From Sphingomonas aerolata (GTDB lineage: Bacteria > Pseudomonadota > Alphaproteobacteria > Sphingomonadales > Sphingomonadaceae): a stretch of DNA of 64,000 bases. Positions 36,272 through 44,497 of this stretch are shown piece by piece. Both the position numbers and the translations under genes were made by a program. The stretch is from assembly GCF_003046295.1 (NCBI RefSeq), contig NZ_PZZN01000003.1:310001-374000 (forward strand). The letters are read 5' to 3'. The notes under the pieces are model-generated. The model was not told the origin of the DNA and ran no database searches. It worked only from the letters and a program-made list of their open reading frames with translations. Every line of letters starts with the position of its first letter. Within the stretch, counting starts at the first letter, position 1.

Positions 36272-38590
36272 ATGACGATGTCGACGGGGTATCGGGCGCT
36301 GATGCTGGGCGTGTCGCTGATGGGGATCGCCGCCATGGTCGAGGCGCGCGAGACGCCTGTGAAGGTTGCTCCGCCCAAGGCGCCAGCGACGGCGGCGCAG
36401 GACGCCGGACCCGATGCGCGACGGCGGGCCGAGGCGATCGTCGCGCGGATGACGATCGACGAGAAGATCAAGCTGGCGCACGGCCTGTTCCCGCCGATGG
36501 CGGCGGGCAAGACGACGGACACGCTGATCCCGTCGGCGGGTCATATCGACGGCATCGCGCGATTGGGCGTGCCGCTGGTCCGCGAGAGCGACGCGTCGCT
36601 CGGCGTCGCCAACCAGGTCGAACAGCGCAAGGGTGACGTGGCGACCGCGCTGCCGTCGGGACTGGCGACCGCGGCGAGCTTCGACCCCGAAATCGCACGC
36701 GCAGGCGGGGCGATGATCGGCGCGGAGGCGCGGGCGAAGCGGTTCAACGTGCTGCTGGCGGGGGGCGTCAACCTGACGCGTGATCCGTGGAACGGCCGCA
36801 ACTTCGAATATCTCGGCGAGGATCCGCTGCTGGCAGGGTCGATGGCGGGCGCGCATATCGCCGGGGTCCAGTCGAACCACATCGTCTCGACGGTCAAGCA
36901 CCTCGCGCTCAACGCGCAGGAGACCGGTCGCATGGTCGTCGACGCGCGGATCGGCGAGGCCGATCTGCGGATGAGCGACCTGCTCGCGTTCCAGATCGCG
37001 ATCGAGCGCGGGAAACCGGGCTCGGTGATGTGCGCGTACAACAAGGTCAATGGCGACTGGGCGTGCGAGAACAAGCATCTGATGACCGACGTGCTCAAGC
37101 GCGACTGGGGCTATCGCGGCTGGGTGATGAGCGACTGGGGTGCGGTCCATTCAACTGCGAAGGCGGCCAATGCGGGGCTCGACCAGCAGTCGGGACAGGA
37201 ACTCGACAAGGCGATCTACTTCGGCGCGCCGCTCAAGGCCGCGGTGGCTGACGGCAGCGTATCGCAGGCGAGGCTCGACGACATGATCGTGCGCTATCTG
37301 ACCGGCCTGATCGAAACCGGCGCCTATGACACGCCGATGCCCGCCGCAGAGGCGCCGATTCCCTATGCCCGCCATGCCACCGTTGCGCAGGACGCGGCGG
37401 AAGCGGGGATCGTGCTGCTCAAGAACGACCGCGACATGCTGCCGATCGCGCGCACCGCCAAACGCATCGTGCTGATCGGCGGACGAGCGGACGTCGGCGT
37501 GCTGTCGGGCGGGGGATCGAGCCAGGTCCGTTCGGTCGGTGGCGCGCCGATCGAGATTCCGCTGACGTCGGGGGCGGCGATGTCGTTCGCGCGCTACACC
37601 TATCATGCCTCGTCGCCGCTCCGGGCGATCACCGCGGCGATGCTGGGCGCGGTGGTGACCTTTGTCGACGGCAAGGACACCGAGGCGGCGGCGCGCGCCG
37701 CCCGCGACGCGGACATGGCGATCGTCTTTGCGACGCAGTGGACGACCGAAGCGCAGGACGTGCCGACGCTGTCGCTGCCCGACAATCAGGACGCGTTGAT
37801 CGCGGCGGTGGCGAAGGCGCAGCCGCGGACGGTGGCAGTGCTCGAAACCGGCGGACCGGTGCTGATGCCCTGGATCGATGCGGTGCCGGCGGTGCTGCAG
37901 GCCTGGTATCCGGGACAGCGCGGCGGCGAGGCGATCGCTAACATCCTGACCGGCCGGGTGTCGCCGTCGGGCCGGCTGCCGATCACCTTCCCCGCCGCCG
38001 CGTCCCAGGCGCCACGCCCGGCACCGGTCAATCTCGACCGGCTGACGTCGGTCGAGGCGCAGGCGGCCGCCAATCCGGCGAACGCCGCCGCGATCCAGCT
38101 CGAAAGCTTTCCGGTCGACTATGTCGAGGGCGCGGACGTCGGCTATCGCTGGTACGAGAAGCAGCGCCAGCGGCCGCTGTTCGCCTTCGGGCACGGGCTG
38201 AGCTTTACCAGCTTCGCCTATCGCAACCCGGTGGTGACCGGCGGCCGACGGCTCAGCGTGACGTTCGACGTCGTCAACACCGGGCGCCGTGCGGGCGCGG
38301 ACGTTCCGCAGATCTATGTCGCGCAGGCGGCGGCGGACGGGGCGGGGACGGCCGGGGCGGGGACGGCGACGCCGATGCGGCTTGCGGGGTTCACGCGGCT
38401 GACGCTAAAACCGGGCGAGTCGCGGCGCGTGACGCTGACCGCGGAGCCGCGGGTCGTCGCGCAGTACGACACCGCGCTGCCGGGGTGGCGGATTGCCGGG
38501 GGCCGCTACCGCGTCGCGCTGGCGCATGATGCCGCGGACCGGTCGCAGCTGCTCACGACGACGCTCGAGCCGATGACGATGAAACCCTGA
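36272..38590 (+). CDS. Glycoside hydrolase family 3 beta-glucosidase
   Basis: A 772-residue exported GH3 enzyme. Signal peptide about 1-25. N-terminal barrel with STVKHLALNAQETGR and the nucleophile Asp288 in VMSDWGAVHS; the C-terminal alpha/beta sandwich has LLKNDRDMLPI, YPGQRGGEAIANIL and a final fibronectin-III-like domain (FGHGLSFTSFAY onward). It would split glucose from short beta-glucans. GGAAGGGA precedes the ATG. Divergent from the TonB receptor, so probably controlled by the same operators. Confidence 0.94.
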   Translation: MTMSTGYRALMLGVSLMGIAAMVEARETPVKVAPPKAPATAAQDAGPDARRRAEAIVARMTIDEKIKLAHGLFPPMAAGKTTDTLIPSAGHIDGIARLGVPLVRESDASLGVANQVEQRKGDVATALPSGLATAASFDPEIARAGGAMIGAEARAKRFNVLLAGGVNLTRDPWNGRNFEYLGEDPLLAGSMAGAHIAGVQSNHIVSTVKHLALNAQETGRMVVDARIGEADLRMSDLLAFQIAIERGKPGSVMCAYNKVNGDWACENKHLMTDVLKRDWGYRGWVMSDWGAVHSTAKAANAGLDQQSGQELDKAIYFGAPLKAAVADGSVSQARLDDMIVRYLTGLIETGAYDTPMPAAEAPIPYARHATVAQDAAEAGIVLLKNDRDMLPIARTAKRIVLIGGRADVGVLSGGGSSQVRSVGGAPIEIPLTSGAAMSFARYTYHASSPLRAITAAMLGAVVTFVDGKDTEAAARAARDADMAIVFATQWTTEAQDVPTLSLPDNQDALIAAVAKAQPRTVAVLETGGPVLMPWIDAVPAVLQAWYPGQRGGEAIANILTGRVSPSGRLPITFPAAASQAPRPAPVNLDRLTSVEAQAAANPANAAAIQLESFPVDYVEGADVGYRWYEKQRQRPLFAFGHGLSFTSFAYRNPVVTGGRRLSVTFDVVNTGRRAGADVPQIYVAQAAADGAGTAGAGTATPMRLAGFTRLTLKPGESRRVTLTAEPRVVAQYDTALPGWRIAGGRYRVALAHDAADRSQLLTTTLEPMTMKP

Positions 38591-38673
38591 CCGGGGCGTA
38601 GACCAGCCGCGGCGGCGGCGGGGGTGGTTCGGGAGTTGCCCGACGGCGGCGAGCGGGTCACAAGGGCGCCATC

Positions 38674-39897
38674 GTGCCGCGTTCCGTTTTCTCTTCCCCG
38701 CATAGTCGGTTACCGTCGCCCACGCCGCGACCGGCAGCTTTGCTCCTCGTCTGCGCGCTCGCTTATGCGGGGGCGGTCGTCGGCTATCTGCCGCTGCTGA
38801 CGCTGCTGCTGCCGATCAAGGTCGAGCAGGTGGCGGGCGACGGTCGCCTCGATCTGCTGACGGTGACGGTGATCGCGGGGGCGATCGCGGCGAGCGTGGC
38901 GAATATCGGCTTTGGCTGGCTGGGCGACCGGTCGGTGAGCCGGGGCGGGGGGCGCCGCGGGATCATGGCGGGAGGCGTCGTCGCGACGATGGCGTCCTAT
39001 GCGGGGCTCGCGGCGGCGACCACGCCTGCCTTGCTGGTGGCGGGGATCGTCCTGTTCCAGGTCGCGCTGAACGCGGTGATCGCGCCGCTGATGGCGATCA
39101 TCGCCGAAGAGGTGCCCGATGGCCGCAAGGGGGTCGCGGGCGGGCTGCTTGCGATGGCCAATCCGGTCGCGGCGACGCTGTCGGCCGCGCTGGTCGGGGT
39201 GAGCCGGTTCGGCGAGCCGGCGCGGTTCGCGGTCATCGCGGTCACCGTCGCTATGTGCACGCTCCCGCTCGTGATCGTGCGCGGGACGCGGCAGGCGGGG
39301 GCGCCGCCGCCGGTGTTGCGGTCGATGCTGCGACGCGATCTGCTGCTCGCCTGGACCGCGCGGCTGCTCGTGCAGGTCGCGGGCAGCGCGCTGTTCGTCT
39401 ATCTTCTCTATTATTTCGAAACCGTCTCCCCCTCGGTACCGGAGTCGGTTCTCGCTGCGCGGATGGGGACGGTGATGATCGTCGCCTATAGCGTGCCGCT
39501 GCCGATCGCAGTGCTGGTCGGCCGGCTTGCCGACCGGACCGGGCGGACCAAGCCGTTCCTGTTCGCGGCAGCGCTGATCGCGGCGGCGGGGCTGATCGCG
39601 ATGATGGCGGCGCGCGACTTCACCAGCGGTGCGGCGGCGTTCTGCGTCTATACGGGCGGGACGTCCGTTTTCCTGGCGCTGCACGCGGGCTTTGCGATGC
39701 AGCTGTTGCCGAGCGCGCGGCACCGCGGGCGCGACCTCGGGCTGCTCAACCTCGCCAACACCCTGCCCGGGCTGCTCGGGCCGGTGATCACCTGGGCGCT
39801 GGCGACGCCGCGCGATTTCGATGCGGTGCTGGTCGTGCTCGCGGTGCTGACGCTGGGCGGGGGGATGATCCTGCTCGCCGCGCGGGGGCGGCGCTGA
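38674..39897 (+). CDS. MFS transporter of the beta-glucan locus
   Basis: A 407-residue major facilitator with about twelve helices and the loop motif GWLGDRSVSRGGGRRG, later GRLADRTGRTKP. GTG start at 38674 with AAGGGCG upstream. It follows GH3 by 83 bases and is likely its transporter, moving glucose or disaccharides across the inner membrane. It resembles sugar/proton symporters of sphingomonad and Caulobacter utilisation loci, but the substrate is inferred from position. Confidence 0.88.
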   Translation: MPRSVFSSPHSRLPSPTPRPAALLLVCALAYAGAVVGYLPLLTLLLPIKVEQVAGDGRLDLLTVTVIAGAIAASVANIGFGWLGDRSVSRGGGRRGIMAGGVVATMASYAGLAAATTPALLVAGIVLFQVALNAVIAPLMAIIAEEVPDGRKGVAGGLLAMANPVAATLSAALVGVSRFGEPARFAVIAVTVAMCTLPLVIVRGTRQAGAPPPVLRSMLRRDLLLAWTARLLVQVAGSALFVYLLYYFETVSPSVPESVLAARMGTVMIVAYSVPLPIAVLVGRLADRTGRTKPFLFAAALIAAAGLIAMMAARDFTSGAAAFCVYTGGTSVFLALHAGFAMQLLPSARHRGRDLGLLNLANTLPGLLGPVITWALATPRDFDAVLVVLAVLTLGGGMILLAARGRR

Positions 39898-39909
39898 GGC
39901 CGACGGCGA

Positions 39910-40746
39910 TCAACGGCGCGACCGGCTCGGGGCAGGGCGCCAGTAGCGGACATAGTCGACCGCCATGCGCTGCGGGAAGGCGGTGTCGTCGATCCCCTTC
40001 TGCCCGCCCCAGTCGCCGCCGACCGCAAGGTTGAGGATCAGGTCATAGGGCCGGGTGAACGGCCAGGCCGCCTTGCCGCCGGGCTGGTCATTGGCGACGC
40101 GCATGACCGCGCGGCCGTCGACGCCGATCGTGATGACATCGGCGCGCCAGTCGAGCTGATAGCGATGATAGCGGGTGCAGGCGGTCGCCACGCGCTTCTG
40201 CGCGCCGCGCTGCGTGCCCTTGGTGTGGTTGAACGCACCGCTGTGCACCGTCGCATGGACGACGTTCGGGTCCCATCCGACCAGCTCGACGATGTCGATC
40301 TCGCCCTCGTCGGGCCAGCGGCCGCCGCTTGGCAGCAGCCAGACCGCGGGCCAGCTGCCGCGGCCGCAGGGCAGCATCGCGCGGACTTCGTAGAAGCCAT
40401 AGCCGCGTGGCACCCGAGAGACGAGCTTGGCCGAGCTGTAGCTCTGGCCGCCCCAGTCGGGGAAGCGCGCCTTCGACAGCGTCTCGCGACGCGCCTCGAT
40501 GATCAGCGAGCCCTTTTCGATCCGTGCATTTCGGGGCCGGTCCTTGGCATAATATTGACGCTCATGATTGGCCCAGCCCTCGGCATTGCGCGAGGTGTCG
40601 AACCGCCATTTGCGGCGATCGATCGTTCGCCCGTTGAATTCGTCGGCAAAGGCGGGCGTCGTTTTGGGTGTCGGCATCGGTGCGTCGAGCCCGTAATTGG
40701 TCGCGCCGAGCGTCGCGGCCTGCGCGGCCAGCAGCAGGAGGATCAT
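39910..40746 (-). CDS. Glycoside hydrolase family 16 endo-beta-glucanase
   Basis: A 278-residue exported GH16 enzyme (laminarinase-type). Short signal peptide at the N-terminus. The catalytic motif is GEIDIVE with nucleophile Glu149, Asp151 and acid/base Glu154; SWPAVWLLPSGGRWP and NLAVGGDWGG are family blocks. Retaining hydrolysis of beta-1,3 or mixed beta-1,3/1,4-glucans to oligosaccharides for the TonB receptor. Converges on the MFS gene with 12 bases between stops. Confidence 0.93.
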   Translation of the reverse strand: MILLLLAAQAATLGATNYGLDAPMPTPKTTPAFADEFNGRTIDRRKWRFDTSRNAEGWANHERQYYAKDRPRNARIEKGSLIIEARRETLSKARFPDWGGQSYSSAKLVSRVPRGYGFYEVRAMLPCGRGSWPAVWLLPSGGRWPDEGEIDIVELVGWDPNVVHATVHSGAFNHTKGTQRGAQKRVATACTRYHRYQLDWRADVITIGVDGRAVMRVANDQPGGKAAWPFTRPYDLILNLAVGGDWGGQKGIDDTAFPQRMAVDYVRYWRPAPSRSRR

Positions 40747-40952
40747 CGTGTCACCGCCGTCGGGAAGTTCGCGGGTTTGCGCTTCGGGGCGGGGTCAAAA
40801 CACATGGGGGACGCTCTCCATCATGCCCCGGATCGTCGCCGCGACGTGCGGACGCGAGCCGGTGGCGTGACGGGTCTAGGGCAGCTCCGCGGCAAGCTCA
40901 ACCGGGCGGCTTCCCCACGCGCAGGGCGTTTCGCAGGAGGACGCCGTGCACA

Positions 40953-43556
40953 CTAGAACTGGCCGCCGATATTGAAGGTAATCAGCTTGCTGTCGTCGCC
41001 ATCGGCCTTGAGCAGTGCCTTGGCGAGATCGATCCGCAGCGGGCCGAACGGGGAGGCCCAGTTGACGCCGATGCCGACCGACAGCCGCGGGCTGGCGCTA
41101 TTGCCCGTATAGGTCTCGCGGTAGGCGCCGAGCGAATAGCTGTAGGGCGTGCCGGTGTTGGTCGTCGTGCTTGCACCGGCGGAATCGAGGTAGAGCAGGT
41201 TGCCGGCGCTGTCGGTGTATTGACGCGTCGCGGCGACGCACGCGATCGAGGTCGCGTTCGCGGCGGCACAGCTGTCGGTCAGCGTCGGCGTCCTGCCGCC
41301 GAACACCGCGCCGACGTCCATGTAGACGGTGGGGCGCAGGCCGAGTTCGCGCGCGCCCGAGCCAAGCGGGAGCTCGACCTCGAGGCGGGCCTGGTAATAG
41401 GCGGTGCCGCCCAGCGCGGTCTGCGTGTTCGAACTGCTGCCGGTCGAGATCGTCGCAGGGATCGTGCTGGTGTCGTAATAGGTCCGCGTGACGCGCGGCC
41501 CGACGCCGCGGATATCGAAGCCGCGCATCTGCGGGTCGCCCAGATAGAAGCGGTCGGTCAGTCTCACCTGCTGCCCGAGCCCCCTGATATAGCCGCCCTC
41601 GGCATGCGCGGTGAGGATGAAGCGCGAGCCGAGATCGACATATTTCGAGTAGTTGGCGGTGCTGCGGAGATACCGTGTGTCGCCGCCGAGGCCGGCGAAA
41701 TCCTGGCTGACGCTGAATTTGCTGCCCTTGGACGGGCGGGTACGGCTGTTCGTGCTGTCGAACACCAGCGAATAGCCGATCGACGAGGTCCAGCGATTGC
41801 CGACCGCGTCGCACAGATACTGGCCGGCGACCGCGGGATCGCACGCCCCGTTCGTGTAATAGGTGTCCGCATCGAGCGTGACCTGATCATAGGACAGGCC
41901 GTAGCGTGCGGTGGCCGACCAATATTCGGTCAGCGGCACCGCCGCGCGGATCTGGAACCCGGTCGAGATCTGTTCATAGGTCGTGCTGTCGGTGTCGCCG
42001 GTGGTGCTGTACGAGCGGTAATCCCGCCGGAATATGTCGCCGCCCAGTGCGATGTTGGTGTCGAACAGATAGGGTTCGGTGAAGCCGAGATTGACCGATT
42101 TCGAATAGCTCGAATAGCTGACTCCGGCCCGTAGCTCCTGTCCCATGCCGCGGAAGTTGCGCTGGGTGATCGTGGCGGATGCGATGAAATTCTCCAGGCT
42201 GGAATAGCCGGCCGAGAGCTGAAGCTCGCCGCTCGATTTTTCCTCAAGGTTGGTTTCGAGGATGACGCGATCGGGCGCGGAACCGGGCTTCTGCTTGATC
42301 TCCGTCTTGTCCTGGAAATAGCCGAGCGAATTGATCCGGTCCTCCGAGCGTTTGACCTGGAAGCTGTTGAACGCGTCGCCCTCCGCCAACCGGATTTCAC
42401 GCCGTACGACCTTGTCCTTGGTCTGTGTGTTGCCGTTGATCTCGACGCGTTCGACATAGGTGCGCTTGGCTTCGGCGATGTTGAGGTTGATCCCCATCGT
42501 CAGCGTGTCGGCGTCCTTCTGGAACTCCGGATTGACCTCGGTGAAGGCGTAGCCGAACAGGCCGGCGGTCTGGCTCAGGCTGTCGACCGCGTCCTCGACC
42601 TGCTTGGCGTTGTACCAGGCGCCTTTCTTGAGCGGCAGCGTCGCGGCGAGCTTGCTGCTGTCGAAGTCGCGGATCTGGCTGTCGACGGTGACGTCACCGA
42701 ATGTGTAGCGTTTGCCCTCCTCGACCACATAGGTGATGATGAAGTCCTTCTTGTCCGGGGCGAGTTCGGCCACCGCGGACGTCACGCGGAAATCGGCATA
42801 GCCCTGCGTCAGGTAGAATTGCCGCAGCTTCTGCTGGTCGTAGCTCAGCCGATCCTGGTCGTAGCTGGTTGCGGACGACAGCATGCGGCTGAGCCGTGCC
42901 TGTTTGGTTGCCATCTGCCCGCGAAGCTGCGCGTCCGAAAACACGCTGTTGCCGAGGATGTTGATCTGGCGGACCTTCGATTTCGGGCCCTCGCTGATTT
43001 CGAAGACGATGTCGACGCGGTTCTGGTCGAGGCTGACCATCTTCGGATCGACCATCGCCGCGAAGCGGCCCTGCCGGCGATAGAGCTCGACGATCCGCGC
43101 GACATCCTGCCGCACCGCGCTGCGCGTGAAGATCTGCCGCGGTGCGAGCCTGATTTCCTTGGTGATCTTGTCGCTCTTGAGCGCCTTGTTGCCCTCGACG
43201 ACGATGCGGTTGATGATCGGGTTCTCGCGGATACGGACGACGATATTGCCGTCCTCGACCCCGGCGATCGAATAATCGGCAAACAGGTCGCTGGCCTGAA
43301 GGTCCTTGAGCGCCTGATCGAGCGTCTCCGCCGTGTAGGGGATGCCGGCGCGCAATTTGGTGTAGCTCAGCACGGTCTCGGGCTCGATCCGCTGCGCGCC
43401 CTCGACGCGCAAGGATCGGATCGTCCGGACGGCGGGATCGGCTGGTGGCGTCGGGGCGGGGGGCTTCGCATGCTGGACGGGCGCTGCGACCGCCGTGCCG
43501 CCGAGCGTGCCGGCCAAGGCCAGGGCCATCGTACTGGCGCCGAATTCGAACATCAT
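40953..43556 (-). CDS. BamA-family outer membrane protein (POTRA plus barrel)
   Basis: An 867-residue Omp85 protein of BamA length. Signal peptide about 1-25, then POTRA repeats (first IRSLRVEGAQRIEPETVLSY, later INRIVVEGNKALKSDKI and VRQINILGNSVFSD, more to about 450) and a 16-stranded barrel with the conserved QMRGFDIRG loop motif and terminal GGQF. It would insert barrel proteins in the outer membrane. There is no rseP, skp, lpxD or fabZ beside it, the usual bamA neighbours, so it may be a second copy serving this locus. The N-terminal ATG has GGAGACC-type spacing. Confidence 0.88.
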   Translation of the reverse strand: MMFEFGASTMALALAGTLGGTAVAAPVQHAKPPAPTPPADPAVRTIRSLRVEGAQRIEPETVLSYTKLRAGIPYTAETLDQALKDLQASDLFADYSIAGVEDGNIVVRIRENPIINRIVVEGNKALKSDKITKEIRLAPRQIFTRSAVRQDVARIVELYRRQGRFAAMVDPKMVSLDQNRVDIVFEISEGPKSKVRQINILGNSVFSDAQLRGQMATKQARLSRMLSSATSYDQDRLSYDQQKLRQFYLTQGYADFRVTSAVAELAPDKKDFIITYVVEEGKRYTFGDVTVDSQIRDFDSSKLAATLPLKKGAWYNAKQVEDAVDSLSQTAGLFGYAFTEVNPEFQKDADTLTMGINLNIAEAKRTYVERVEINGNTQTKDKVVRREIRLAEGDAFNSFQVKRSEDRINSLGYFQDKTEIKQKPGSAPDRVILETNLEEKSSGELQLSAGYSSLENFIASATITQRNFRGMGQELRAGVSYSSYSKSVNLGFTEPYLFDTNIALGGDIFRRDYRSYSTTGDTDSTTYEQISTGFQIRAAVPLTEYWSATARYGLSYDQVTLDADTYYTNGACDPAVAGQYLCDAVGNRWTSSIGYSLVFDSTNSRTRPSKGSKFSVSQDFAGLGGDTRYLRSTANYSKYVDLGSRFILTAHAEGGYIRGLGQQVRLTDRFYLGDPQMRGFDIRGVGPRVTRTYYDTSTIPATISTGSSSNTQTALGGTAYYQARLEVELPLGSGARELGLRPTVYMDVGAVFGGRTPTLTDSCAAANATSIACVAATRQYTDSAGNLLYLDSAGASTTTNTGTPYSYSLGAYRETYTGNSASPRLSVGIGVNWASPFGPLRIDLAKALLKADGDDSKLITFNIGGQF

Positions 43557-43781
43557 GGGGAGGTCTCCGGGTGAGACCGGGCGCCTGGGCGGGCGATGTT
43601 TCTGGCGGATGGCGCGCGCCGGCCGGACTGCAACACTGGGTCACCAACGAGCGCGACCGCGCGGTCGCCGGGCTCGGCTGACACATGGAGCAAGTGGCGG
43701 GAAATGTTCGGGACATGGTCGCTGGCTAGAGCGCCGTGCGGGCCAATCGGCTCGCCCGTTCATCCTGCGAGGACCATCGCC

Positions 43782-44108
43782 ATGCGTGTCGCCATCAAAT
43801 CCGTCCCGTCATCCGCGCCGATCAGCGCGCCGACGCTGCCGCCGCTCGTCGACAATCCGTTTGCGCCCGAAGTCTTCGCCACGGGGCTCGCCGGGCTCGC
43901 CAATCTGTCGGGCGTGATCGTGCTGACGCTGGAGAGCGCGCGGTGCGATCACACGCGCGACGCGCCATCGGTCGAGCGGGTCGTCGTCGGGCGGGTCGCG
44001 CTGACCAGCGGCGCCGCGCAGGATCTGGTCGCGGCGCTGAACCAGTTCCTCGAGCAGCAGGGGCTGAGCCCGAGCAAGGCGATGGCCGCCGGGTCGACGT
44101 TCCAATGA
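43782..44108 (+). CDS. Small protein, DUF3467-like
   Basis: A 108-residue soluble protein. The layout NPFAPEVFATGLAGLANLSGVIVLTLES, then VVVGRVALTSGAAQDLVAALNQFLEQ, resembles the small DUF3467 fold, with a beta-strand pair and a C-terminal helix after a sequence of the type V-x-L-x-x-x-A-x-x-L. GAGGA precedes the ATG by 8 bases. The function is unknown. It stands alone between bamA-like and TonB receptor genes. Confidence 0.7.
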   Translation: MRVAIKSVPSSAPISAPTLPPLVDNPFAPEVFATGLAGLANLSGVIVLTLESARCDHTRDAPSVERVVVGRVALTSGAAQDLVAALNQFLEQQGLSPSKAMAAGSTFQ

Positions 44109-44497
44109 GCCGCGCGACCGTGCCGCCCCCAGCCGGTATCCGTGGGTCTTCGGCCACCGGCTTGGCCGTGGCGATCGAAGCGCTGCGGTTTGGCGTTCGA
44201 GTACAGAGCCGAGCTGTGGATCAGCGCGTGCGAAGCGTGACCGTCGTGTTCCGCCGACCGGCGGCGTGATGCATGGCTGATGTCCGCGCTGCGATCAAAG
44301 ACACGATACAGTCTTGGTTGCGACATGGTTTGTCACAAACCGTGGCTGCGTAACAACAGGTCGAACGCATGACGGTTCGATGACGACTTAGCCGTTGTCG
44401 ACCCCGTCAAATCCCTGCAGCTTTGCCGGACGGACCATATCCGTCATCGCAAAAAATGCCTCGCAACCCAAAGTGTTGCGGCTCAGGGAGTATCACC
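44109..44497. other. Gene-free leader region before the third TonB receptor
   Basis: No credible coding sequence in about 390 bases. It holds a 15-base palindrome at 44327-44341 and an AT-richer part from about 44290, consistent with a regulated promoter for the receptor. No tRNA, riboswitch or terminator could be recognised. Confidence 0.5.
44327..44341. promoter_or_regulatory. Palindromic possible operator upstream of TonB receptor
   Basis: GGTTTGT-C-ACAAACC, perfect inverted repeat around one central base, 157 bases before the receptor start. Possible dimeric regulator site; the regulator is unknown. Confidence 0.45.

Noticed and set aside
44109-44269. Continuation of a coding frame (43736-44269) after the DUF3467-like gene
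   Set aside because: Arg-rich shadow in another frame; the 108-residue reading has a better start site and family-like pattern.
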